Source: Bradysia coprophila (Eukaryota > Arthropoda > Insecta > Diptera > Sciaridae). From it: a DNA stretch of 64,000 nt. The stretch is from assembly GCF_014529535.1 (NCBI RefSeq), contig NW_023503295.1:2714416-2778415 (forward strand), written 5' to 3'. Shown here in pieces: positions 1 to 11,148 of the stretch. Position 1 is the stretch's first letter; each line of letters starts with the position of its first letter. A program made the translations under genes and the position numbers. The notes under the pieces are model-generated. The model was not told the origin of the DNA. It saw nothing but the letters and a program-made list of their open reading frames with translations, and ran no database searches.

Positions 1-306
1 TGTCCTAACAGAAGGATAAATTTCAGTCCGTGCTGAAAGATCCGTCCCAGGTCGAATGTATTTAATTTTCCTGCAGGAACTGCGTGAAGAGGAACGGTGC
101 GAAAGGACTATCGGCGTGTGTGCGAGGACATCAGCGATTAATACAAGTGGTCAGAACGAATTGAACAATCCGCATGAAATTGCATTTTTGATCCGTCCGC
201 AATGAAGCGCGCGTCGAATACGAAATGGCTAAATATGAAATGTTGAAAGAGCAAATGAACTGGCCATGCGCTCGTACCGGATTATGTGGCCACATATTTG
301 ATCATC

Positions 307-877
307 TACGGTAAGAACGAGCGTTCAGAAATTCGTTTGTTAACGAAGAAGATATCGGAAGTTGTTTTCGATTATCGATATATCTTCACATCCATAGTCC
401 GCTTAGGTGGTTTGATGAAACGTCTGGTAGTAGCTGTGACTGCGTCCGTTGCATACTGGTATTGAATGAAAATATCACTGTCGGGTCACATGGCGTACAG
501 CAACGTCTTGGTTAAATTTTCTACTTTTGTTGCGATTGTACTTTTCGATGACTTCAACCAGCACTCGATTACTCTGCCCACGAACAGTTTTCACGTCGAC
601 TTTGAACTCCCGAAAGTACAGACAATTCCGTCGAGAATGGAAGTGTTCTCGGATGTAGTCATTCTCCACTTCCAATTTCATCAACGAATCCGCCCGGGTG
701 ATGTGATAAAATTCCAGAATTTTATGATTTTTGTCTTCGGTGTCGTATGTGTAGTATTTGAGACTGTCACAACGGCCTTTTATAAATACTCTTCGATTTC
801 GTTCGTTCGTAGTTTATTTTGATGAGTACAACAGATCCGATCGATTTTCGTACCATTCCCATCGAAGTAACGGCTTC
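307..877 (-). pseudogene. DRC7: Decayed 3' half of DRC7
   Basis: Homology to the DRC7 C-terminal half goes on after the stop at 880, but only through lesions. One extra base near 883 shifts the frame to YEKPLLRWEWYENRSDLLY. A TAA lies at 816-814 in that frame. After it the frame is open to a TGA at 477-475 (GRCDSLKYYTYDTEDKN, then TRADSLMKLEVENDY, then CLYFREFKVDVKT). A further +1 shift at about 476 continues as QYQYATDAVTATTRRFIKPP until a TAA at 374-372. No GT-AG introns of normal size remove these breaks. Further left, the plus strand at about 190-250 reads RNEARVEYEMAKYEMLKEQM, which resembles the DRC7 C-terminal coiled coil in the opposite orientation and suggests a local inversion. Either the copy is a pseudogene or the assembly is damaged here. 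Confidence 0.6.
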
Positions 878-2283
878 TCATAGTTCGAGTGTCTCGAATG
901 TAGTCAGCCTTGTCATCAAACCATTTTTATTTTTGAACGGTGCGAATCGTTCATACCTCGTTCTCATGTAGTCGATGCATTTCTCACCACCAGGATATCG
1001 TTCCTCGAATTCCGAATTACTTATGTGTAACTGTTTGACCCAAGAAAATGGCATGTCCAAATATTTGCCGTCTGACCCGTCGTCATTACCTTCTGTTTCA
1101 TCGTCACCCACATCATCATCGTGCAGAAAATGTTCCCAGCAGTTTGAATCGCTAACATCCCAACTCATGTTCAATATGTCGGTTATTGGCTCTTGACGAT
1201 TAATGTAATAATTTTTGTGATTCCAAACACTTTCAATGGCAATATACGTGGGCTCGTTAGCCTCAAATCGGAAACCGGTTGAGGGTTCTATGAAAAACAC
1301 GGACGTTGTATCCGGTGCGATGTCCTCTTTCGGATGTTCAAGCGAGTTCTCGTCTATTTTCGATTCTGAATCCTCAATTTTACGAGGCTCCGGCTGTGAT
1401 GGCTTTTTCTTTTCTTTGACGGCCACCCATGCGTGAACACGTTTACCGAAAATGATATCCGGTGATAATTTTTCCAGTGATTTTCGTCTGGCAGTTAGTT
1501 CGTCATCAATTCGTTTCTGTTTCCTCATTTCCTTCTCGCGTTCCATTCGCTCCTTTTCAATTAAAAAATTACTTTTTACGTCCGGAATCATTGGCAGAGA
1601 ATTATCGCTTATGTCGTCTATCTGCTCGACATCATTTGGTATATTCGGGCATACTACACGTCGCTGATCGTTCAGTGTGACCTCCCGGGATGCATATCCA
1701 GACACAACAAAAGCCGAAAATCCCGTACCAATAAGTAAACTGCATAATAAGGTGGCTATTTCAAAGCTGTTTCCCTTGCGTCGTTTCAATAATACATCCG
1801 GTGAGATTAGGCGATTCGGCATAGCAGTTGGTGGTTCTAGTGCTTCATATTCGATAAAATCAGCAACAAAACTCGCATTTTCTTTCCAATTACCAATCAT
1901 GTTGGCAAAAATCAACGGTGTCGATCGGATAGTGGTCGAGACAAATTTCTGCACGCCACATTCATTTGGAATCGCCAAAATGGGAGGCTTTCGTTGGGGA
2001 TACTTTTCCCAGTACTGTCGACGAAAATTCTCCGCATAGAGCAGCAATAAGCGCTAAGAATGGAATCAATTTAAGATGTTGCACAATAAATGGGACAACA
2101 AAGGTGAAGTACTTCTTTGGATGTTAGTCGCTGATAGCTCTCCGGAAAATCGGTTATTCCTTCGAAATTTGGGGATTGACACTCTGGGAAGCTGGTGTAA
2201 ATGAAACCAGTCTGATGGCACACACTATTCGCAAATTTTGTAGAATTTTCGGGTATTTTCTCGTCAGTTTCCTCGTCGTCCAT
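878..2283 (-). CDS. DRC7: DRC7 (CCDC135 / lost boys) N-terminal half
   Basis: Dynein regulatory complex subunit 7, an axonemal nexin-link protein needed for flagellar motility (role known from the family, Drosophila lobo). Exon 1 is 2283-2113 (57 codons). A 59-bp GT-AG intron (2112-2054) follows, then exon 2 from 2053. The junction reads LTSKE/RLLLLYAENFRR, the conserved family motif. The 448 residues hold the transglutaminase-like region, a charged KERMEREKEMRKQK stretch and the conserved RYERFAPFKNKNGLMTRLTT block. The frame stops at a TGA (880-878) just after the TLE motif, about half way along the usual roughly 850 aa, and homology continues downstream in other frames. Start ATG at 2283 was chosen because it opens an acidic MDDEETDEK leader directly joined to the conserved exon. 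I am confident of the family and less so that the gene is functional. Confidence 0.85.
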
Positions 2284-2585
2284 AATTCTTTTTTGTTTTA
2301 CTTTCTGAACACAAACCAGACCAGATTTGTCAATTAAAAACCAAACAGAAGAAACCACGGAACAAACAACACCAATTTGTTCATAGCAACAGCAGTTAAG
2401 ACAACGATGAAATCCGATGAAATGTTTGTTGCTTGTATGGTGAACTTTATCGATCAAATAATATGGACAACGGAGTCTAACATCAAACGCATGGTTATGG
2501 CTACTGTGATGATCTAAGTTCGTTGGATCTAAATTTTTAATGTTGTTTATAACTCCTAGCACACATTTACCCAGTCAGTCTACAG

Positions 2586-2877
2586 TAAACAAGCCGTTAG
2601 AACAGTCGGAGCTTTCAAAAGAATCCCTCCCCATCCATAAGTCGCTTGAGATCTAAGCTGCCGATCAACATTTCATTGTGCAGTATCAATAAATAAAAAA
2701 AACTTTAGAATTCTAACCAAGTAAAAACCTACGATGAGATTCGTTTATGTCCATTGCACACAGAACTCACACTGGCCCCATAGTTACCTCGATATTTACG
2801 GAACATTCCTCGGATCGTCCATAAAATACGTCAAAATCAGCCTACCGAAATCGGACGCATTTTCCAGTGGACTTTTT
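2586..2877. repeat. Mosaic of repeat fragments left of DINE-like copy 1
   Basis: A DINE 3'-end remnant (agaacagtcggagc, about 2594-2607, inverted) is followed by a foldback end (ttcaaaagaatccctc). Next comes a block (about 2637-2836) that recurs at about 7780-7900 plus 8522-8592, and inverted at about 11190-11345. The start of the foldback TIR (cagcctaccgaaatcggacg, about 2839) runs into DINE-like copy 1. I see no gene here. Confidence 0.6.
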
Positions 2878-5241
2878 AGCCCCGTACGAAGTACGAAGGG
2901 GCTTATAGGATTACGATGCCGTGTGTAATTGATGGAATTCGAAGCAGACGGTAAGGGCAAAGTGTTTGCCTATGTTCATAGATAACGAATCCGCAATAAA
3001 AATTTTGTCTGTCCGTCTGTCCGTCTGTCCGTCTGTCACGTCGATATCTTGAGTAAATCAAATCCGATTTCAAAATTTTTTTTTCCCTGAAAGGTAGTTG
3101 AAATAGTGAGGCTAAGTTCGAAGATGGGCGATTTTGGGTCGACCCCTCCAGAGCTGGGGCCCCATAAGTGCTTTAACGTTTTCCAAAGATTTCTCTGGCC
3201 ATTTAAAGGCTACACTTGTAAGTGATACATCAAATGAAAGGTATTTACAATACCTATCCACAAAAAAAAGTTTATTTAAATTGGATGACCGACTCGTGAG
3301 TTAGACCCCTTGGTGTGAACTAGGTACAGGGCGGCAATCCGTTTTTGCTTGTAGGTTAGTCAAATTTGAACGGATTTAGATGGATTTTGATTTATTAGAT
3401 AGGTATTGACCGTACCAATCAGGGAAAAAAAAGATTATGAAATTCGGTTTACCGGAGCGTGAGCTAGGTCTCTTGGAGTGAGCTTATATGTGGCTACTCG
3501 GCCGTACAGTGAAGGTGGTGTTTTTTGTTAATTCCCTTGACTGAAAGTCAGGGTCTTATGAAAGAAAATACCCTTAAATGTCCGTAACGCTAAGTTCACT
3601 TTGATATTTTGAAAATGTTCTACATTGGCAAAAAACGTTAAATACAGAAAACGTCCGTACACTTGTGGACTCGATAACTCGAGTAATTCTTTACTGATTT
3701 TCAAAATTTTGGTTTTAATCGACGGAGAATGAAAATCATGAGGTTAAGTTCGTAGATGGGCAATATTGAAGTAATGAGATGGGAGTAATTCTCAAGAGAA
3801 TTTTTTACTTGTTACCGCGATAACTTCCATAATTCTTATCCCATTTTCAAAGATTTTGTCTTAATCGACGTAGATTGAAACTCTTGAGGCTGAGTTTGCA
3901 GATGGATAATGTTCGAACAACGAGATGGGAGATATTCTACACAGACGCTTTCTCTTGTTACCGCGCGATAACTTGAGTAATTTTTACCCGATTTTCAATT
4001 TTTTTGTTTTAATTGACAGAGAATGATATTGGAGTAGTGAGTTTGGAGTAATTGTAAACATAACTTGTTTACCACGACATTTTTGCAACAGATTTCCAGA
4101 AAAATTTCTTATTTGACGAGTAGTGAAATTCTGGATTTCTGGTCTAACAATTAAGAAGTACTTCCCAAAAGAGTTTTTGCTTGCTTGAGAAACCGATAGC
4201 TCGAGTAATTCTCAGAGGCTTCAAAAATCAATTTCGACCAGTAGCGTAATTCATGTGGTTAAACTCGAACATTGGAATTTAATTGGACTAGTAATCTGGG
4301 ATATACGACAATTGTTGCGTGAAATCCGTATTCTTAAAAAGAATTTTTTTTAGAGGTAGGCATGAAATACGCCACCTTTTCAGCGCCTTTAGTAGACTAT
4401 ATAGGAGACTCATATCAGGAGTTAAACGTACTTCGCTAGACCTTCCACTCATTGCGCTTTTTAGGAGACAATATTCAATCGTTGTAAGTATTGTTTGTAA
4501 CATACTCAAAAATGCCTCTCCTGATCACATCGTGTTATAATTTCCTATTTTCCATGCTTAGGCTTATGAACGAGTGTGAACTTTGCGGCCAGAGCGAAGC
4601 GAGGGCCGTAATTCACACGAGTTTAATTTATTCAAGAGGTAGGCAAGAAATATGCCATTTCAAAAGCGTTGTGATGATGTAGCAAAGAGACTAAGAGGCT
4701 TTTTCATCTGACTATAATTTTGTGTTTTTCAAAACAACAGCTTTTTTAAAAATGGTAAGACAACTGGGACTGGAATTATTGAAAGTATTGATAGTCAGTC
4801 AAGGGAAATGACCCACCCAAGTGGTGGGGCCTAGTATCTCGAGTAAAATTTAACCGAATTTCATGAATTTTTTTTTGTTTGAAAGGTACTAACGAATGTA
4901 AAGCAGCCGTTGTACTTTCCACCTCCTAACAAAATGGCCGTCGGCCGCCATTTTGGATTTTTGTAAAATCAATATAAATTGGTGAAAATGATAATTCCAA
5001 AATCACTGATCAGTGGGAAGTGTAGTTTGTGTTACTTTTGAACGTCGTACGGGGCTTCGTAATTGCGCTATGCGCAATTTTTAAGACGTACACATTGCAT
5101 AAGAATTTTACGACGTTTACGGGCGCAATAGGCTTACGGTAAGAGTAGGGCGACGGACGAAGTAGGGTCACGTGCGCAATAGATGTACGGGTTTGTACGG
5201 GGCTGAGTCGCAGCAAACGGTCCGACTGTTCTGACGGCTCG
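2878..5241 (+). mobile_element. DINE/Helentron-like non-autonomous element, copy 1
   Basis: It begins AGCCCCGTACGAAGTACG in a T tract. It then carries a GTCT/GTCC microsatellite (about 3007-3040), degenerate central repeats (tcgagtaattct-type units), and near the 3' end the hairpin aattgcgcTATgcgcaatt (about 5063-5081) beside an inverted GTACGGGGCT motif. It ends in ctgttctgacggctcg. GTCY microsatellite, central tandem repeats, subterminal inverted repeats, 3' hairpin and T-rich target are the known layout of DINE-1/Helentron-derived elements. No transposase or helicase frame is present. It has inserted into the TIR of a foldback element. Confidence 0.65.
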
Positions 5242-5253
5242 TTTATACGGAGT

Positions 5254-5440
5254 GACTATTCGACCGCACGGCCAAATAGCCAGTTCTTCTTTAGTGGACT
5301 ATTCGCCCGCGCGGTCGAATAGCCAGTTCTTCTTTAGTAGACTATTTGACCGCGCGGTCGAATAGCCAGTTCTTCTTTAGTAGACTATTTGACCGCGCGG
5401 TCGAATAGCCAGTTCTTCCTTTGTAGACTATTTGACCGCT
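5254..5440. repeat. 43-bp minisatellite, about 4 units
   Basis: Units start at 5254, 5297, 5340 and 5383 with a partial one at 5426. Each contains gactatttgaccgcgcgg and an inverted match (ggtcgaatagcc), so every monomer can form a small stem. Confidence 0.8.
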
Positions 5441-5449
5441 TCTATCGTG

Positions 5450-6570
5450 AAATCATTTGAAATTTTTTTGTTTCAAGCTATATTTTTGGGAAATATATTT
5501 CGTAAAATATCATCTAAATACCCGTATCGTCTAACTTTTTCATGCAAATAACAGGCACGATAGTTAACACATAGGTAAGTCTAGATTGATAATTTCCACT
5601 GTCGAAAAGAATAAATTGGTTTTTCTTCTTTTTTGTTCGCAAAAATGAATGCGATACATTGCAAAAAATGTCGCTAAAGCTCGTTGTGTGTAATACAACT
5701 CGATGGTATTTGCTTGTTTTACATCCAGATACAATAATTTTATAATATAGCTAAGTTGTCAATTTTTATAAATTTTATAAATTAAATCATAAACCAAGGC
5801 GTTTCGGACAAATTAGAGAAAATTTCCCGTTACAAACTAAATTTTAAAACTAGGTGTTTCACGCAGATCGGAGTAGATTTTCCTTTTACGAAACTTTTTT
5901 TGAGTCTTAGACGTTTCACACATATTAGAGTAGATTAGTGCTGGAGGTCTACTTTCGCGATGTTTTGCGATGCATGGAGGGGTATGTATGATGGATGTGG
6001 ACTGTCAGATCCCCGGTAATTCTCTATAATGTTTCACTATATTGAAAATACATAAAGTAACTAGTTTGACTGCATGCACAGTAATATTTAAGTGCTAACA
6101 TTTAGGACACTCATGTAACGTGTGTAATGATAATGATGCCCTCTATGGTCCTGCAGAGAACTTGAAACTAGTCAAGGCAAAGGCGCAGTTAGATGTCATG
6201 TATGACTGCTACTATCGCTTTTAAAAAGCTGTCTAATTGGGAGTGGATCCAGATCACAGCGCTCTATGTGAAGTGTGAGTCAGTCCAGTCCACTTTCGCA
6301 GTCCCAAAAAAATAATTGAATTAATTTTACAATGTTTCGTGATTTGGAGGCTTTAGTAGAAACGTGAAAAACTGTTGCGCTGTGCGTTGGTGAAAGTAAG
6401 ACAGAAAATTATTTACAAAAGGGTGAATCAATATTAATATTATGTTATGATGTTTCTCGGTTTGTAGTAGCATGAATTTCAAGTTTTGAAAGCCCTTAAC
6501 AAATAGAGTTCCCTCTCATCTTTAATAATTACCGCTTGAATGAATAAATATATCAGGAGTCAAAGAAAGC
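5450..6570. other. Gene-free AT-rich spacer
   Basis: I see no credible exon or RNA gene here. The sequence is AT-rich and holds scattered short repeats related to the surrounding foldbacks. Confidence 0.5.
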
Positions 6571-6571
6571 T

Positions 6572-6688
6572 AATCCTGCCAGTGTAGACTATTTGAACGC
6601 TCAAAAAATGGTGGAATAAAATTTCGAGCTGCGCGAAATTTTATTCCACCATTTTTTGAGCGTTCAAATAGTCTACACTGGCAGGATT
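6572..6688. repeat. Near-perfect palindrome with arms of about 55 bp
   Basis: The left arm runs from aatcctgccagtgtagac through ggtggaataaaatttcg. It is mirrored on the right after a loop of about 7 nt, ending gtctacactggcaggatt. It is followed by about five degenerate 55-60-bp units built on ggctattcgcccgcgcgg (to about 6890). Confidence 0.85.
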
Positions 6689-6896
6689 GGCTATTCGCCC
6701 GCGCGGACAAATAGTCTGGACTCATGGGAATGGCTATTTGACCGCGCGTTCAAATAGTCTACACTGTTAGATCTGGCTATTCGCCCGCTAGCGGTCAAAT
6801 AGTCGTCACTGCTAGGAATGGCTATACGCCCGCGCGGTCAAATAGTCGTCACTGCTAGGAATTGCTATTTGCCCGGGCGGTCGAATAGCATCACTA

Positions 6897-7727
6897 TTTT
6901 TTATATGTGCCCAGAAAGGTATTCGACCCTAGAAGCCAAAACCACTTTCAACAAAATTCTTCGAAGTTTGTGTGGCTGGTGAAAGGTGATCAAAAACCGA
7001 AAATTTGCACTTTTCTTACAAAAATTTCTCCAGTTACACGAGCCGTACAGGATCGTGTGGGGTGTCATTAGAAAGGTAATTGCATGTACTTCCGGGACAA
7101 GTAGCGTCTTATTGTGTTTAAAATTCATCGACACTGAAATATGTGCAGTTGAAGTTTTCAACCGAAGACTTACACTTTTCTTACTGAAATTTCTCGAGGT
7201 ACACAAATCGTACATGGAAATGTAGGGTGTCATTTGACAGGTAATTTAATGTTCTTTTGGGCCAAATAGGGTCTTATGTGGTTTGGATGCATCTATGATG
7301 AAATATGTACACCTAAACATTTCAACTTCTATTTCATCGTAGATGCATTCAAACCACAAAAGACCCTATTTGGGCCAAAAGCGCATTAAATTACTTGTCA
7401 AATGACACCCTACACGACCATGTACGTTTGAGAAATTTCAGTAAGAACAAAGTGTCTTCGGTTGAAAACTTTAACTGCACATATTTCAGTGTGATATTTC
7501 TAATGACACCCACACGACCCTGCACGGCTCGCGTAGCTGGATAAATTTTTGTAAGAAAAGTGCAAGTTTTCGGTTATTGATCACCTTTCACCAGCCACAC
7601 AAACTTCGAAGAATTTTTTTTAAAAGTGGTTTTGGCTTCTAGGGTCGAATACCTTTCCAGGCACATATAAAAAAGTCCACTGGAAAATGCGTCCGATTTC
7701 GGTAGGCTGTTTTTCAAAAAAATCCCT
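6897..7727. repeat. Foldback element, copy A
   Basis: Arms match in inverted orientation: tatgtgcccagaaaggtatt with ccctagaagccaaaacc on the left mirrors ggttttggcttctaggg with aatacctttccaggcacata on the right. The end reads aaagtccactggaaaatg, then gatttcggtaggctg, then aatccctc. A second copy lies in X11 intron 2. Open frames here (about 6901-7233) are shadows of the repeat. Confidence 0.75.
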
Positions 7728-7901
7728 CTTTATCCATTTTCTCATTTGAAACCCATATTTCTGTTGCAATTTTTTAAAATAAGTCGCTTGAGATCTAAGC
7801 TGCCGATCAACATTTCATTGTGCAGTATCAATTAAAAAAACTTTAGAATGCTAACCAAGTAAAAAACTTACGATGAGATTCGTTTATGTCCAGTGCACAC
7901 T

Positions 7902-8513
7902 AGGGTGTAGCGTTTTGCAGTCTTTTATTTTTATTTTTTTAAGGCCTGCGGGTAGGCTCGATTGTTCACGCCAACAATACTAAGAACAATGTGGAACCGC
8001 TTTTTGCATAAATTCTGTGGAAAAAAATTGGTTTTTCTCGTACCATTTCAACACATTAGAAGGTCAATGAATCTGCAACCCGGTGAAACTTTACGTCGAG
8101 TCTATAATCGTTTGAAAGCTCTTGAAATTCCCTTTAAAATGAGCTACGACACGACTATTTTGCTTCCCAGTCACAGATTTTAGAAAGCTTTAACTCCAAA
8201 AAATGTCTGGAAAAGTCAAGGTCGGGAACACTTTCTGTAATTTTTCATCGGTGAGTCGAATTTTTTATAATTTTAAAGTATGCCAAATTGAAGCCACAGT
8301 CTCTACGAGTAGTTATCATATACACTCAACAAATTTGTTCCAACACAGTCGGCAGAACTGCTCTCACTATGGCTCTGTGACCAAAAAGTCGGTTTTCAGA
8401 GGTGCGCATGGGAGCTTCGAACTTTAATTTTTTGGTATTTTCGTGATCAGTGGACCATTCTGCATCGAGCCTACCCTTAAAAATAAAAAAAGACTGCAAA
8501 ACGCTACACCCTA
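7902..8513. mobile_element. hAT-like MITE, 612 bp, 8-bp TSD
   Basis: Terminal inverted repeats are TAGGGTGTAGCGTTTTGCAG on the left and ctgcaaaacgctacaccctA on the right. Flanks are gtgcacac (7894-7901) and ttgcacac (8514-8521), an 8-bp duplication with one mismatch. The empty-site sequence (gtccattgcacacagaa) survives in the homologous repeat at about 2751-2767, which confirms the insertion. TIRs starting TAGGG with an 8-bp TSD suit the hAT superfamily. No transposase frame is present. Confidence 0.8.
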
Positions 8514-8719
8514 TTGCACACAGAATTCATGCTGGCCCCATAGTTACCTCGATTTTTACGGAACATTCCTCGGATCGTCCATAAAATACGCCTAGTTTTT
8601 CGATATTTTAACTCCTTGTCCTCACATCTTGAAGAATGTTAAACCATAAAGACAAAGCGATGCATGGCGATTTCCTCTAACCCTCTAGATTTTGAAAGAA
8701 CAGTTTAAGAGACATCAGC

Positions 8720-10051
8720 GGGCTAGGGAAAAATCTCCGAGTGTATTATCGTCGGGGACGATAATATCGTTTTTGAAACGATAATATCGTCGCTGTGACG
8801 ATATCGTTTTCTGTAACAATATTATCGTCCGAGCGACGATAATATCGTATTAGACGACAATAATATCGTTTTCCGGACGATAATATCGTTTTCTGCAACA
8901 ATATTATCGTCCCTGCAACGATATTATCGCCGATTGAAACGATATTATTGTTTTTGCGACGATAATATCGTTTCATGCAACAATATTATCGTTTCTGCAG
9001 TGATAATATCACCAGTGAAACGATATTATCGTCCGAGCGACGATAATATCATATCAGACGACAATAATATCGTTTTCCGGACGATAATATCGTTTTCTGC
9101 AACAATATTATCGTCCTTGCAACGATATTATCGCCAATGAAACGATATTATCGCCGATTGAAACGATATTATTGTTTTTGCGACGATAATATCGTTTCAT
9201 GCAACAATATTATCGTTTCTGCAGTGATAATATCACCAGTGAAACGATATTATCGTCCGAGCGACGATAATATCATATCAGACGACAATAATATCGTTTT
9301 CCGAACGATAATATCGTTTTCTGCAACAATATTATCGTCCCTGCAACGATATTATCGCCAATGAAACGATATTATCGCCGATTGAAACGATATTATCGCC
9401 GATTGAAACGATATTATCGCCGATTGAAACGATATTATTGTTTTTGCGACGATAATATCGTTTCATGCAACAATATTATCGTTTCTGCAGTGATAATATC
9501 ACCCGTGAAACGATATTATCGCCGATTGAAACGATATTATCGCCAATGAAACGATATTATCGCCGATTGAAACGATATTATTGTTTTTGCGACGATAATA
9601 TCGTTTCATGCAACAATATTATCGTTTCTGCAGTGATAATATCACCAGTGAAACGATATTATCGTCCGAGCGACGATAATATCATATCAGACGACAATAA
9701 TATCGTTTTCCGGACGATAATATCGTTTTCTGCAACAATATTATCGTCCCTGCAACGATATTATCGCCGATTGAAACGATATTATTGTTTTTGCGACGAT
9801 AATATCGTTTCATGCAACAATATTATCGTTTCTGCAGTGATAATATCACCCGTGAAACGATATTATCGTCCGAGCGACGATAATATCATATCAGACGACA
9901 ATAATATCGTTTTCCGGACGATAATATCGTTTTCTGAAACAATAATATCGTCCTAGCAACGATATTATCGTCCTAGCAACGATATTATCGTCCATGAAAC
10001 GATATTATCGCCGCTGCAACGATAATACACTCGGAGATTTTTCCCGTCACC
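8720..10051. mobile_element. TIR element filled with cgataatatcg palindromes, 9-bp TSD
   Basis: Inverted ends share GGGAAAAATCTCCGAGTG (8726 onward; mirrored ending about 10045), and gacatcagc duplicates at 8711-8719 and 10052-10060. The interior (about 8745-10025) is an array of degenerate 14-17-bp cells, each holding the palindrome cgatattatcg or a variant. They are grouped into a higher-order unit of about 220 bp that recurs at about 8934, 9158, 9434, 9578 and 9772. The KRYYRR-like frames read through it are repeat artefacts. The 9-bp TSD with GG-starting TIRs is suggestive of MULE-like elements, but the superfamily is not proven. Confidence 0.75.
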
Positions 10052-10246
10052 GACATCAGCTGACACCAAATTTTGAACAGTTCAGAGAATATTTGCTGCA
10101 TAAATTTTTAGTACACAGACAATTCTCTGTTATCAATTTCTGTTTTTTTCAGAATCTAGATATTTCTTCCTACGCTAAGAACGTAGATGGTGGACTAGAG
10201 TGGTTCACAATATCGCAGATTGTTTAAGTTTATCACAAAAAAATTC

Positions 10247-10252
10247 TTTATT
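10247..10252 (-). promoter_or_regulatory. sni: Polyadenylation signal of sniffer
   Basis: AATAAA on the minus strand, about 84 bp past the sniffer stop codon (10338-10336). Confidence 0.7.
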
Positions 10253-11148
10253 TGAGTCCAGTAATAAATATCGAATGTGGACAAAATGTGCGCTATAAAA
10301 AGGAACGTCGATTTTGCTATAAACGAATTAAGATTTTACCAAGGCAGCGACTTTCCGTCGAATTGCAAAAATGTTCCATTGTTTGTTTCATTCAACGACA
10401 TTATTGTCTCGATCATTCGCTTACAACTGCTATCAATTTCTAATGGTGCATTTTTGCCACCCATATCCGTTTTGACCCATCCCGGATGAAGACTAACGCA
10501 TAGAATTTTGGAATCCTTGAAATCGATGCTCATTGATTTGGTGGCGGCATTTAATGCTGACTGGAAAACCGAAACGTAAAAGATGGAACAAAATTTAGAT
10601 TCTCTTCCGTTGATTCGGAGTCGTTTTACCTTGGACGCACGGTACGAATACATGCCACCCTCGACATTAGATCCAATTGATCCTAGTATTGAGCTCATAT
10701 TGATTACAGCCGCTCTGCCAACGCCCATAGGTTTGTCACCATTGATTTCTGCCGATTTTTTTAATAGAGGGTGCAAGGCCTGAGGGAAGATAAACATCAG
10801 TCAAAAATGTATTTCTGTCATCATACGAATGGTGTTACCTTAGTGAGCATAATCGGAGCAGTGGTATTCGCAAGAAACGATTTGGTAAAATCATCTGCTC
10901 TAACACCCGACAATCTGGTCGATTTGCTGGCTATTCCAGCGTTATTAAAGAGAACATTCAAGCCCTTACCTTGGACTACATTCTCAACTTCTTTGGTCAC
11001 TCTATCGTACGAATTAAAGTCGGTTGTATCTGTAAAGTATGGATCGGTATTAGTACCACAACACAATCGCCCTGCACGCAGAAAATGACCACTAACCGAA
11101 TTGGATTACATGCAAATTTTGGTGCTTTTGAGATAGTTCTTGAAGTTC

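Noticed and set aside
466..822. 118-aa plus-strand frame
   Set aside because: It is antisense to the DRC7 homology at 477-813, which has clear family motifs.
6901..7233. 110-aa frame, also seen at 33190-33501
   Set aside because: Both fall in foldback copies A and B and in both strands, so they are repeat sequence with no protein features.
8746..9956. Several frames of 62-163 aa with KRYYRR-type repeats
   Set aside because: They are translations of the cgataatatcg palindromic array, run on both strands, and lack any non-repeat sequence.
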